Below the pieces are notes generated by a model. That model was not told the origin of the DNA and made no database searches. It saw only the letters and a program-made list of their open reading frames with translations. The position numbers and the translations under genes are program-made. Shown here in pieces: positions 52,738 through 64,000 of a stretch of 64,000 nt of DNA (its first letter is position 1; every line of letters starts with the position of its first letter). The stretch is from contig JAWZYV010014419.1 of NCBI GenBank assembly GCA_038373885.1, forward strand, positions 1 to 64,000, in the 5' to 3' direction. Source of the DNA: Cheiracanthium punctorium (taxonomy: Eukaryota > Arthropoda > Arachnida > Araneae > Cheiracanthiidae).

Positions 52738-53624
52738 TGTTACGAATTTTTGGAGTGACGTGCCCCTCGAGGGTTAGACATAGTCTAAAAATTGGATTCT
52801 ACAAGTCAAATAATTAAAATTTGCATTTTGTTGCGTGAAAATCGGATAACTAGAGTGCGAGATAAGGTGTTTTGGGAGTCCCCATTGTTTAATATAGGGT
52901 TTTCTAGAATTCTCGAGAAATACTGTTGATATCGCTTAGTTGACTTCCGTTTTGGGACTAATTTTTCGTGTCAAATTCGATGATTTTCCTTCGCCAAGCT
53001 TGACAGAATTAGGGGCGATTTTATTAATGGGAGCTGTAATGTTTGCTTCCCTGCATTAGTATCACGTAAAATCTTAGTATCATTCAATTGCATTTCTACT
53101 ACGCAATCAAATAACTGGAGATTTCTGAAATATGCTTCTAGATGGAAGTCGTAGAATGTTCGAGTAAAGTTGGAGGAAGGTATAAACGAGTAAGACGCTC
53201 CAGAGGAGTTTAATTGAGCGAATGCTCGTGCAGTTAACTGGAGAGCTATAAGCTCTGTGTTGTGTGCTTTCGTAAGCGATCTTTCGCTTGTCATCAGAAG
53301 CCTGTTTTTGAAGGCTATTTGTTGATTCTTCATTATTATATGCTGGGGTGCAGCTTACAGTTCTCTTCGAGAAATTCCATTTAGACTGTGGAAGGATTTC
53401 ATAATGTGAGAAATACAGCATCTGAGATAGCTGTGATATGCTGGCTTTTATAAAACATGTTATTGATTATTAATTTCGGTGGACTGTGTACTGAAGGTTG
53501 TTTGCCAAATTTCTAGAACCAATAAAATTGGTATTTCGTCCTGTCAACTGGACTGTTTACTAGAACTTTGTTTACTAGACAGTTAATCTTTGAACCCGGA
53601 AACAAAGCAGAGGTTCCTGCAACA
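52738..53624 (+). repeat. Gypsy-type LTR without internal region
   Basis: Starts TGTTACGAATTTTTGGAGTG and ends GAGGTTCCTGCAACA, the same ends as the solo LTR at 27846-29237, with an interior largely diverged from it. About 887 bp. Flanks ATTAT/ATATT do not form a clean TSD. No PBS-gag follows, so solo or orphan. The minus-strand frames here are not coding. Confidence 0.65.
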
Positions 53625-53941
53625 ATATTTACAACAGTAAAAGAAAATAATTCAACTATAAAACTATCGTTTGATATATGACGCAAACAAATGGTTAAAA
53701 CTAGTTTTTCTTTTTCTAATGAATTAAATCAGCAAGGAGTTTTAAAATTAAAATAAATTCCGTACCATTTCTTTTAGTCTATCATAAATAAAATGTAGAT
53801 GTTCGAAGTTAAATTCTTAATAGTAAAAAAAGTTTTTGTGAGAGACGTTTATAAACTAACCAATGATGAAATATGTTTTGTATCTCCTTTTTAAATTATC
53901 GGTGTAAAATACTTTGTATTTGTATTTTCAATAAAATCTTT

Positions 53942-53970
53942 CCCGTGCGCAGAACGGGTACTCTAACTAG
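53942..53970 (+). other. Helitron 3' terminus
   Basis: CCCGTGCGCAGAACGGG hairpin (53942-53958) then CTAG at 53967-53970 and T. The upstream extent is not resolved (53625-53941 AT-rich). It is followed directly by ATATAAAAATGAATGCTTG, like the start at 41041, so a second Helitron may begin here. Confidence 0.65.
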
Positions 53971-54369
53971 TAATATAAAAATGAATGCTTGTAAATCTGT
54001 ATCTGCGCGATCGCCATACAATTCTACAGCACGCAGGGCTTTGAAACGTTGGAAAAATTGAACAAGAGCTTTGAAAATTTGAACATACAAGCCCATGAGT
54101 TCCATAATGTGCACTTGAGAGGCTCAGAATTTAAAAATTTTAATTACTTTTTTAATTATCAATTAAAAACTTTTCTAATACTGCCATGCTTGGCGAGTTT
54201 CGCCCGTATAAAATCGTTTGTGCTTTCTAAATAAAGCAGAAATTTATTACAACGCAGAATCACATGCATTTGAAAAACATGAAGACTTATGGAAATTACG
54301 CTAGTTTTACACAGAATTAAAAGGCACAAGAAAGAGTTCAGTCCAAATGTGTTTGTTATCGTTAGTAAA
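53971..54369. other. Anonymous, possibly Helitron interior
   Basis: Begins like a Helitron 5' end (AATATAAAAATGAATGCTTG). No gene with a domain. Confidence 0.35.
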
Positions 54370-55700
54370 TTTTCAAATCCTGAATTAATATGTACATGTT
54401 TGTGTGTTTGGATGTTTGTGACTAAATCACGCAAAAACGGCTGAACGGATTTGGAATGAAGATAGCTTATACATGCCCTGGATAAACATATAGGTAACCT
54501 TTCACCCAGTGATGGCGCCAGACTTTCCCCGACGGGAGGGCCATCTTCCCTGACAGGGGGCCAAACGATAAAACCCCAAAAGTTTACGTTTCAGTACTTG
54601 CACAGCCTCTCAAAAAAGTATTCGAGTAAGAGATAAATTTTCTACTTTGGTTTCGTATATTAAAAATTATTATGTTGAGATGGTCATTAATTATCTGTTC
54701 TTGGTTAACAGGAAAGCCCAGTGATTTTCACCAAAGTCATAGTTAAAAAGGTCGTTACGAAGGCAATTGTCAGCAGATCGGGCAACCTTGCTTACCCTAG
54801 AAATGTGGATCTTGTTCGCTGGTTTCTGCGAATCTCCAGAAACATACTCCGAGCTGCAGATAATCAATATGCAGTATATGAATATCGTATAATTCTAAGC
54901 ATAATGAGAATGGAAGTGAACGAAACATCTACGGTCGGGTCAGACACTTAGAATGGAATTTTTTATCTGGTTGCAAAACTTCCTTCGTTTTTCTAAACCA
55001 ACAAATTCTCTAAAAAAATCCCCGACGACATTTCCCGACAGGGGGGGCAGTGACCCCCCTATCCCCCCGCTGGCGCCACTCCTGCTTTCACCTGATGCAC
55101 ATAGCATAAATAGGTCTTTTACAGAGACACTCAGAATAATTTTAATACATTACGCTCTGTGGTCATCCCTATAACTACTGGGCTGATTTTGAACTTTTCA
55201 CTGATGGAAAGTTATATTATTCCTGAGTATTATAGGCTACTTTTTATGTATTTAGCATAAATAGTTCGTTTACAGGAACATACAAAAGAATTCTAATATA
55301 TTACGCTGTAGGGAAATCTCTGTAACTATACTGAACCGATTTTAAAAATTTTTTCACTGATTCATAGCTACACTAAGAGTAACATAGGCTAAAATTCATG
55401 CACATACCATAAATGGTTCTTTTACAGGAACACTCAAAATAGTTCACAAATATTGTCGTAACTGTAACAGAGATTTTAAAGATTTTTTCACTGATGGAAA
55501 GCTACACTAAGAGTAACATAGGCTAAAATTCATGCACATAGCATAAATGGTTCTTTTACAGGAACACTCAAAATAGTTTACAAATATTGTCGTAACTGTC
55601 TCCATTCGCCAAATGCGTTAGGAAAAAAATTCGAAATTTAGTAATTCTACACATACATACCATACTTCATTTAAATTAAGCAAAAAATAAATAATATTTA
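54370..55700 (+). mobile_element. Helitron copy with about 140-bp tandem units
   Basis: 54390-54495 has GTTTGTGACTAAATCACGCA and AACGGCTGAACGGATTTGG, typical of Helitron 5' zones. Across the hAT-type insertion the sequence continues at 55093 with four diverged units of 135-151 bp (GCATAAATGGTTCTTTTACA, GGAACACTCAAAATAGTT, ACTGATGGAAAGCTACACTA). The complementary array is at 29935-30330. Confidence 0.65.
54507..55084. mobile_element. hAT-type element, TSD CTTTCACC
   Basis: CTTTCACC at 54499-54506 and 55085-55092. Ends CAGTGATGGCGCCAGAC and, on the other strand, CAGGAGTGGCGCCAGCGG. Subterminal CCCCGACGGG and CCCGACAGGGGGGG. Contains a half copy of the mariner-type MITE (GTATTCGAGTAAGAGATAAA at about 54619) and no transposase frame. 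Confidence 0.85.
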
Positions 55701-57838
55701 AATACAGTCATTTTTGTCTGTAGCGCAAGTATCATCTAACTATGTCTTTTTTGTTATTAGTACTTGCTTCATTTTCTTCTGGACCTAATTCTAAAGCCGA
55801 CGTGGATGAATTATAAAAACGTTGATATTATAAAAATGTTTTCGCATTATATAGGTAACACTATATAAATTAATTTTTTTATGCTATTGATTGTTTTATT
55901 GTTAATCAAATATATAATTTCTATAATAGTTTAAAAAAATTAATGTGCAAACAGATGATAGTCATCTCTTTTATCATGTGACAGAGTATTTTTTAAATGT
56001 TCATAAAAATATGCGCTAATAAAAGAACTCTAAAATAATGACTTAATGTTCTCAAAGGTTATCAGAATAGCAATATTTTCTAACTGCCATTTTTCTGATT
56101 TCACCAATTTATTTAATTACTTGTTAAAAGTTTAAAAATTATTAATGAGCTTTTTGTTGCTAGAACTGTCAAATAATAATTTTTTAAATGCAGTTTATCG
56201 CATTTTTTTTAAAATCTTGGTGAATCGTTGAACCATATCGGAATGAGACATTAGTGTAAATCTGAGGAATCGTTCACACTCATGTTTACGTGACGTCAGA
56301 CAGCGGATATTTAAATAAACATTTTGCGTGAAATCGTAGATTAGGCCAGGACAAGTTGAAATACGTCATCATATGAGCTATATGACGCATTTAACGTCTT
56401 AAAATACTACTCATTTTAAGTATATTTCAAGTGTAGGTTTAATGCTATTTCGAATTATGAAAATAAAATCGCAAAACTCAGAAGCATCCATTTTGTTTCT
56501 GGAAATCCTATTAATAATGTATTATGCACATTTGCATAACTCGGTAGGTTTTGGGGGATATTTCTACGGCGGGAGGGAGTTGTCCCACCTTAGAGGACTT
56601 CATGTGCTATTCTGCAAATAGAAAATTCAATTTTTCTAGAGTTGGCTATAAAATTCCTCTTGCGTTGGGATTAGCTCACCCTAGCCTCTCCCCGCTCAAA
56701 AAAAGTGACCTTTACTTTCAAACTCAATGAAGAGTACTTTATACTATATAATGCTGCAATGGAAATACTTTCCATGATAAAAGAGAATTATAACTTCGTT
56801 TACTTTAAATGTATCTGTAAAAGTATCATATCATATATATTATTTCTCAAAGGTGCTTTTTTCTGGGGCGGCTGGATCTCATTAAATACTTGAGAAAAAA
56901 ATATATAAAAAATACCCAGTTAAAGCTTATAATTTCTACTTTTGACGAAAAATATGAAAAAATTCGGAAAAAATCTTTTTGTTAATAAAAAAAAATCATA
57001 TATATATTATTTCTCAAAGGTCTTTTTTTCTGGCGCGGCTAGATCTCATTAAATACGTGACCAAAAAATGTAACAGTCTCCATGGTTCCAGGTTGCCATT
57101 GAATATGCTTTCTTTAAAAATGAGTGGCAACGACAGATAAAAAATGTAAGAAAAATAGAACAGGAGTGGTTATTATGTTTTTTGTATAGATTGGATGGAT
57201 GATTGAAGGTAACTAGAAATACAGGTTTTTTTGGTAACTAGTTTGTAAAATAAATATTTAAATGAGGTTAAAAGAACTTCTAATTTTGTCTTTTCAATCG
57301 AGCCGTCTCATTTTGATAATTCAGTGAGTTGTATTTATAAGTCGCCGGCAGAATATTTTGTTCTATGTCATTTTCTCGAAGGTTTGGCGACATTTTTCTG
57401 GCACTAAATACGTGACTTTAAAAAAAAAGCATATAAAGCTTCTAATTTCTACTTTTGACGAAAACAGCGCCACCTATTGGTGACACTTTTTATTCTCTAT
57501 GAAATGCAAAAATGTACATAAGATGGCGTTTGAAGAGATCAGTGGTGCAAACTGTAAATATATATACCAATATATCTATTTATATATTGATTAACATTAA
57601 GTAGATTTTCTGTATGCTTATAATTATTAACTGCAAATATTGTTTTTAAAGAGGTTTTATAAAATAAAAAAGTTAAAATAAATTTATTTCTGTTAAAATA
57701 AATGTCTACTTTTTGAATGATTTCCAATCAAATATCTAACTGACCCGTGAAAATATTTAATAGAATATTATGTGCTTATAGACACATTTATTCATTTTCA
57801 CACTATAATATTTACAGTTGTAGTATTTATACGATATT
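55701..57838. other. Anonymous AT-rich region with diverged direct repeats
   Basis: 56825-56950 recurs at 56993-57075 (TATTATTTCTCAAAGGT, GCGGCTGGATCTCATTAAAT) and more weakly at 57355-57470 (CTAATTTCTACTTTTGACGA). No gene seen. Confidence 0.5.
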
Positions 57839-57866
57839 GTGCGAAATTTTCGCACGGGTCAGCTAG
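57839..57866 (+). other. Helitron 3' terminus
   Basis: GTGCGAAATTTTCGCAC hairpin (57839-57855), then CTAG at 57863-57866 followed by T. A different hairpin sequence from the other termini, so another Helitron subfamily. Confidence 0.65.
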
Positions 57867-58478
57867 TTTTAAGAATTGATGAAATAGCTCTTTTTTTGTG
57901 TAATATTTCACAGTAATATTTTCATGAGCGTGGTTCTCCTGGTTCCATAGAAAATACTTGTTATTTATGGTTTAAGAATTTTCTAAAATAATTTATATTT
58001 TGTTGATTTTAAACCTGTGTGTATGTTGTGTGTGTACTGTAGTAAAAGAAAATTAAAACGCTCATCATATGTTTAGGGGTAGATGTAATAAAAGTGATTA
58101 TAAAACAGTCCCACATACCGCTATTGACGGTATCAAAATTACTTCTAATTATTACCAATATTAAATTCTTTCCAAGTATACTTCGATCGTAATCAGGAAT
58201 ACATGATTAGACTAAAATGTCCGAAAGCACCATTACTGCGAAAGTTTCTGTTTGTTTCATAAGCATAGCATGACTGGAAATCTAAAGAGAATTTAATAAC
58301 TGATGTTTCAAATCAAGATATTTTGTGACAGGGATTGGGGCTAGGGGTAATGATGGGGACATGAATGAATTAAATTATTCGAATAAATCGATCATTAAAT
58401 GCATTCGAGATCGATTATTAAATACCAGGGGCGAACCAAGGGGGGTGCGAATTTATGCGATGGCCTAAGGCCCCGCGC
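57867..58478. other. Anonymous region
   Basis: No gene. CAGGGGCGAACCAAGGGG at about 58427 looks like one end of a hAT-type element, but no partner end with a TSD was found. Confidence 0.35.
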
Positions 58479-58482
58479 TTAA

Positions 58483-58872
58483 CCCTTTAACGGGCAATGT
58501 TCCCGCTCTGGGAACATCAAACTCTGTCGTTTTCACTGTTACCAGTCACGAAGAATAGATTTGATTTCTAAAGAAATAGTTGAGTTGCGGGTGACATAGC
58601 TCCACGAGAATCCTTCACTTTTAGCACGCCATTTCCCGTAAAAAAACTGTCACGATTATTTTTAAGAGCACTGACATCTGCTGAAAAATGAAAGAATGCG
58701 AGAACAGCTGGATAGATTGTCCAATGCTGGAAAAAGGACAGCCGTTGCCATCGCTCGAAATAACTACCAGCTGGATAGCGGACGATCGAAACGTTCATCG
58801 CGTGCCACAGATCTAGAGACCTTTTTTTGACGCAGATGGCTGTGCCGCATAGCCAGCTGCGTCAAAAAAGGG
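58483..58872 (+). mobile_element. piggyBac-type MITE, TTAA flanks
   Basis: TTAA at 58479-58482 and 58873-58876. Starts CCCTTTAACGGGCAATG; same family as 13487-14032, but it ends within the central hairpin (CAGCTGCGTCAAAAAAGGG), so this is a deletion form with a newly acquired GGG-TTAA end. Confidence 0.78.
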
Positions 58873-58876
58873 TTAA

Positions 58877-59246
58877 ATGTTTGCCTACTGAGCGGAAAAT
58901 TTCACCAATAGTTACCGCGCGATTGGCGAAATTTCTCCTTTCAGGATTAAACACGATAGGGCGAGACAGATCTCTGTCCCGAAGACCACGCCAATAAGCA
59001 GTTTTAAAGCCATGTTAACGGCATATCAATGTGGCTTTTGTACTGATTTCCAAATATGCCAACCCGGGAACCGGTGAAAGACAACGAGGGGAAAAAGAAA
59101 AAAAAACAAAACTCATAACTGCCGTTTTTCAAGGTTTTTTTTTAATGGATTGTATTAAAATATAATAAAATACCTGCATTTTTTAAATAAAGCCAAATTA
59201 TTAAAAGAACTGTGTTACATAACCGGAAAATATTTTGATTGATGGG
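58877..59246. other. Anonymous spacer
   Basis: No gene or repeat recognised. Confidence 0.35.
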
Positions 59247-59254
59247 GGTTTGGC

Positions 59255-59410
59255 CATAGGCGCAGGTAGCATAGGGCAAGGGGGCAATGCTCCCCCTGGA
59301 TTTTTCTATGCAGTGTTTTCCCTTGCTTTTTTGCTCTTTCCAACATGGTATCCATGCGTTAAAGTAGTCTTTGCCCCCCCCCACTGGGAAATATTCTGCC
59401 GGCGCCCATG
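59255..59410. mobile_element. 156-bp hAT-type MITE, TSD GGTTTGGC
   Basis: GGTTTGGC at 59247-59254 and 59411-59418. Ends CATAGGCGCAGGTAGC and, on the other strand, CATGGGCGCCGGCAG. Internal AAGGGGGCAATGCTCCCCC. Confidence 0.85.
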
Positions 59411-59418
59411 GGTTTGGC

Positions 59419-60464
59419 GGGGACAAGCCACCCTGGCCACTAATAAGGAGCAGCCACTGACTGCCAATAATTTAGAAACTGCTTCATTGTTTTGAAAAAC
59501 AAAAATTTTACAAGTATACTCAGCAGCATATTGGTGTTTAAAAACGCTGAATCGGCATTTAAGCGTAAATTAAAGTGCATCATTTAGATGAAGAATCCAC
59601 TAACAAAATACTACCGACATTGCAACTCAAACTTAAGCAGAATACCTACAAAAAAAGTAACACCGAGTAGCTTGAACGTAGCATGAAGAATTCTTAGAAC
59701 ACAATTTTATGTTTTTCATTCTATGTTGCCACCGAGACCGAAATACCGTCGATGTCCAATGGACATCCACAACCATTCCCAATGTACATTTTACTGATGA
59801 ACTCTGAAAACACCAACAAGACAGGGACATCTAGTTGGTGTCTATTTAAACGCCATTCAAAGATTATTTTTTAAATTCTCTGCTTGATACTCATAGCAAA
59901 AGGTGAGAGGTGTAACTCACGGCAGCAAGAGGATATAAAACACTTCAGTTCATCAATAATAAAAACTTATTACATTTTTTTACTCTAAAATTTCGTTTAT
60001 ATTAAAATTTTAGTAGATTAGTTGGTTATTAGTTAAGACAAATCTACACGACCGTTATCGTCAAAGAGGAGATACCTTGGGCGCAGGACTTTTTACTCAC
60101 TCTCAAAAATTATAACTTCAATTCATGGAAATATAGCGTTTCCAAGGAATACAGAAATTATTCGTTGAAAAATGATGAATAAATTATTGTACGAAGACGC
60201 ACTCTCAGAAAATATTTCTTCAATTCACGGAAATTTTACTGAGAGCAATGCTGCTGATATATCTCCGTTATTTAACTAATTTCCCTTTTTTTTCTCCTGT
60301 CAAATAAAAGAAATTCTTCAGATTTAACGAACTTTATTCCTTGAAATTTTCGGGAAGAATTCACGGAAATATAACGTTTCTAAGGAATACGGAGATCATT
60401 CGTTGAAAATTGAAGAATAAATTAGTGCATATAGACTAATTTTTCAGAGAGTAAGGTGTTCCAA
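59419..60464. other. Anonymous region with a 240-bp-offset direct repeat
   Basis: 60117-60195 and 60359-60425 share GGAAATATAGCGTTTCCAAG-like and ATTCGTTGAAAAATGATGAA-like sequence. No gene. Confidence 0.5.
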
Positions 60465-60612
60465 CACATGTTGACGTTACATTAGGAGAAAACCGGCCAA
60501 AACACCGACTGTTAGACCGACAGCCGCGCAGAGGCCAGAAACCTGGACTTTCACACTTCAGACGTCTACTATTGTATTCAGTGTTTTATCCACTCGGTCA
60601 CTTGTCGACTTG
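60465..60612 (-). mobile_element. Diverged SINE copy
   Basis: The complement shows the A-box-like TGACCGAGTGG, B-box-like GGTTTCTGGCC and body GGTTTTCTCCTAATGTAACG of the family at 5556-5770, including GCGCGGCTGTCGGTCTAAC. Confidence 0.6.
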
Positions 60613-61213
60613 TAACTATTTTACTAGAACTGTACACAGGGTTGGGTTTTTGTCCTTAAAAACTGATTTTTGACATAACAGAAGTAAAAACTGTCAAAAA
60701 CCTACTTTTTCTTTATGGTATAGCAAACAATAAATTTCTATATAAATTTTTCTTAGCTATTAAAAACTATAATTAATTATAGTATTGTGAACATATATAA
60801 TTATTTTATTATGCTGTTAAGTCGAAAAATAAGTAAAAATATAAAATATTAAAAGTTATTAAAATTTTTGATACATACCTTTAAGTTTTTGCGATGAAAT
60901 ATTATATCAGAATTTTTCACTAATAAAATATTGTTGCTTTTTATTTTATTTCATTTTTTAAGATACACATGGATGCCTGCATAATCTTAAATTATTTATA
61001 GAAAATTTATAACCACTCAAAACTTAAACCAAATAAAGAACCACTATTACTTTTATCGAACTAAAACTGTTATTAAAAAAAATCGCATTAATATAAACTA
61101 AAAATGTATGTAAAATGACATTTTTAGCAATCAGAATCGCTGCTTCGAAGCATGTGATAGAAAGCTTTCCAAGTTCGTTTCTTTAGAGTTCTCTCCTACA
61201 GCAAAGATTTTAC

Positions 61214-61244
<31 letters not shown>

Positions 61245-62512
61245 AAGGCTGGATAACTTGTGCTTTAAATTCTCCCCCCTATCGGCCAATGGAAAAAAAA
61301 TCATCTAATCAGAATTTCTAGGGTGTAATACTCGTTCATAAAATGCTTCATGGTATTCAAAATTAATAATGGAATGTGCCATAAAATAAAACCTATAAAT
61401 TTAAAAAAAATAAATAAATAAAAATCACATATTTATTTTCCTTACAATATATAAAATTATGAAGTAATTATGTTGGGAAAATGTAAATTTCTAAATTTTA
61501 TCTTTCAATGTTAAGCCAGTTATTTTTTGTCAAATATCTTTCATAACCTTTTTTTAAACTTATTGTTTTGAGATACAATCTTATTTAAATTATAATTAGA
61601 CGAAATAAAATAGATATGTTACCAATGTTATCAATGTTACCAAAAATTTGGGTTTTTGACAGTTTTCGACATTTTTGACAAGGAGGTTATTGACACGACG
61701 GTAAAAACCATTATACGTCAAAATCTTGCCGACCCTGACTGCACATAGTATGAATTTTCTAACAGTGTATCGAAAGCAACATTTAAATAACGATGGAAAA
61801 GTGGAAATGGCTTGCTAAGTGTAAACTGTAAAAGGTTGGTAACACTCAATCAGTCAAAAATGTAGAGGCTTTAAAAAGACTTATTCATAAATAATTCCCA
61901 CTAAACACACACCCAATTAATAAAAGTGATCACAGTATTTTAATCCAGAAATTAGAAACAAAATGGCTATTGTAGGATACATGTCCTTTACTGTTAAATT
62001 AATTTCTTTTTGCTCGATCAGAAATTATACGTCATGGGCAGCAACCGTTATCTTTTCATAGCATAAGTTGAGAAATAAGGCGAAAGTAAGTGAAAGTGGA
62101 AGGAGCAAAGGATATCTTTTTATCTTATCAGTGTTATCAAAATGAAATATTTATTCGTTGAATCAATAATTTTAGCTTTTAAAGATAGGTTATCGATCAT
62201 CTTCAACGATTACTTGGAAATTATGCTTCAAATGTAAATGAGATTAAGATTCTATCTGGTGCAACAACAATCTTGTAGAATTATTTTCTGGAAATCCTTA
62301 GTCATTTACATTTAATGGTAGGGCTTCAAATAAAATTTTCCCTTAAAAATTAAAATATTCTTTGGTTCTATAATAGACATCATTGTGGTGCTAAAAAGAA
62401 ATTCATCTCTTTAACACCAAGATTTTTCCAGGCATATTTTAAAATATTTTGGTACAACATCTTGCCTCTTCGTGGTTCAACTTCAATTCCGAAAGTTGGA
62501 ACACGCTTTCGC
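60613..62512. other. Anonymous AT-rich region
   Basis: A run of about 30 A at 61213-61241. No gene seen. Confidence 0.4.
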
Positions 62513-62713
62513 AGGCCTCTCAATTGGTCCTATTTTTTTTTTAATTCCTACCTCTATAAATAATAGAGTAAAATGTTCTGCTTCTTCAACAGATGTTAAA
62601 TGTTCTTTTAGATGTTAAGGTTTCGTCTCTCAAACCATTAAAATAGTAGGCTATATAAATAAAACTTTGATCAAGGTAGGAATTTAAAAAAAATAGGACC
62701 AATTGAGAGGCCT
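62513..62713. mobile_element. Foldback MITE with 40-bp TIRs
   Basis: AGGCCTCTCAATTGGTCC at 62513 and its complement GGACCAATTGAGAGGCCT ending at 62713; similarity continues through a T/A run to TTCCTACCT. CTTTCGC occurs on both sides (62506-62512, and from 62715), a candidate 7-8 bp TSD. Confidence 0.7.
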
Positions 62714-62990
62714 ACTTTCGCTATCTTATGCACCGAACTTTTTTAATAGCATGGCTTGGCAAAACGTTTCACCAAATTTATAACAGAGTACTTTCAATTC
62801 TTTATACATTCGTTGTTAAACGTTCATGTCATTGGATGGTAACAACTTTGAAGGACAGTTGATCTTGTTTGCCGATATGTGCGAATATCTTAAAAAAAAT
62901 ATTTGAGTTACCGAACTTTTTGAACAGAGGTTGTATTGCAAAGCTCAAAATACACTTATATTCAGCGACTACCCATTTTAAGGACAACAA
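62714..62990. other. Anonymous spacer
   Basis: No gene seen. Confidence 0.35.
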
Positions 62991-62998
62991 TGTTTCTG

Positions 62999-63170
62999 GT
63001 TACTTACGTATTATCAAGGCGGTCATTAATGCCTAACTATTTTTTCCTCAAATTTGCTGTCAAACTGTTGCCAATCGTATTCCGAACCATTAATAATTTC
63101 ATGTGTCCGGCATTTATCTTGGTGAAAAATTGCTCGTCTTGGCGGACAGCCGGGATAATACGTAAGTACC
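62999..63170. mobile_element. Short TIR MITE, TSD TGTTTCTG
   Basis: TGTTTCTG at 62991-62998 and 63171-63178. Ends GGTTACTTACGTATTATC and, on the other strand, GGTACTTACGTATTATCCC. Second member at 32791-32972. The GG start and 8-bp TSD leave hAT, Merlin or another family open. Confidence 0.8.
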
Positions 63171-63353
63171 TGTTTCTGTCAATTTCTATTCCGCATAGGG
63201 GAGGTTTCACTGTTACAAAGTTAACCAAAACATTATTTTGATGCGGAACAAATTGTTGACTAACTCCATAAAATAAGCAATGCCAAATGATTTGCTGTAA
63301 CAACACAGGGTGTCTCCGAATTCATGAGCCGAATTTCAAGGCTATGTAAAATA

Positions 63354-63565
63354 CACCCTCCAAAAAAAGTAATCGAGCAAGAGAGAAATTTCCTATTTTA
63401 GATTTGCGAATAATAATTGAGTTTTTGAAAAACGTGCAACTTGATAGACATATGGAAAGTCCTATTTATACATAGTCTAATTCATAGTCTATGATAAATA
63501 ATTTTTAATAAACGATACCAGCGTAGGAAATTTCTCTTTTGCTCGAATACTTTTTTTGGAGGGTG
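63354..63565. mobile_element. Mariner-type palindromic MITE, TA flanks
   Basis: CACCCTCCAAAAAAAGTAAT and its complement (ATACTTTTTTTGGAGGGTG), both next to TA. Internal TCTATGATAAATAATTTTTA matches 34394-34605 in inverted order. Confidence 0.75.
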
Positions 63566-64000
63566 TACATATAAGGGAGAATCTTTTACATAGCAATATG
63601 GAGTCGAAAATGAAAAGTACCATGCAGTTTTAGCACGATGGGGCTCCATCTATTTCTGGAATAATGTGCGTGACTTCAAATGATGACCTAATGACTTCAG
63701 CACTCTAATTTATCAGCTTGTACTTCTCAATAAGAGGCTGAAATGAAAAGTGTAGGCGGAAACACAAAGAATGATGACGTTATTATTCGTATTATACTGA
63801 AAAGGGGTGGAACCCAATTATCCGAAGCCAAATGGAACTTTTCATTTTCGACCTAAATTTTCCATATAGAAAAAAATGCTTCTTTATATATATTTTAATC
63901 ACTCTTAAAGTTTGGCCTTTGAATTTGGAAACACCCTGTATATTAATATAGAGTATGTCCACTAAAGTCCCTTGCCACCCTCTTAACCCATTTGTACCTG
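63566..64000. other. Anonymous window end
   Basis: No gene recognised. Confidence 0.35.

Noticed and set aside
52738..53624. TSD for the LTR ending at 53624
   Set aside because: Flanks ATTAT and ATATT do not match cleanly; no TSD claimed.
59142..59495. Overlapping frames of 86-94 codons on both strands
   Set aside because: Both cross the 156-bp hAT-type MITE and its C-rich ends; no domain.

Overview
The window is eukaryotic and looks like an arthropod genome, possibly an arachnid; the taxon guess rests only on the repeat flavour and is weak. It is strongly AT-rich and has no operons, no bacterial signals and no host gene that I can recognise. Every coding stretch I can assign belongs to a transposable element. 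The window reads as heterochromatin-like or intergenic DNA built from nested insertions, many with readable target-site duplications (TSDs).

Layout. 1-4.7 kb: a non-autonomous Helitron whose 5' end is repeated three times in tandem, then a possible second Helitron carrying a Penelope-type foldback. 4.7-15 kb: mostly anonymous AT-rich DNA with tRNA-derived SINEs, a 160-bp tandem repeat, a hAT-type MITE and a foldback transposon hosting a piggyBac-type MITE. 15.1-21.4 kb: a decayed Ty3/gypsy element on the minus strand (element A), broken by a terminal-inverted-repeat (TIR) element, by a retroposon with a 15-bp TSD, by a 104-bp duplication and by an inverted RNase H segment. 22-27.2 kb: piggyBac-type and hAT-type MITEs, the C-terminal part of a Penelope-like element with a GIY-YIG endonuclease, and a 160-bp tandem array interrupted by two insertions. 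27.8-29.2 kb: a solo LTR with a nested TIR element. 29.9-41.8 kb: Helitron copies in both orientations, piggyBac, hAT, Harbinger and mariner-type MITEs, and simple repeats. 42.0-49.1 kb: a full-length but inactivated Ty3/gypsy element on the plus strand (element B) with both LTRs, primer-binding site, gag, protease, RT, RNase H and integrase, and a 1.2-kb hAT-type insertion inside RT that itself contains a Penelope-type foldback. 49.7-64 kb: a hAT derivative that keeps transposase C-terminal coding, a second LTR, Helitron ends and arrays, and further MITEs and SINEs.

The elements form a relative chronology through nesting: tandem repeats and Helitrons lie lowest, LTR elements and MITEs sit in them, and foldbacks and short hAT-type MITEs come latest. 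No gene here is likely to make a working protein: elements A and B and the Penelope-like copy all carry stops, frameshifts or truncations, and element B also has altered catalytic-motif residues. I found no undescribed defence or metabolic system. The most unusual items are the Penelope-derived inverted dimers with 9-12 bp TSDs, the triplicated Helitron 5' end, and the inverted RNase H block of element A.
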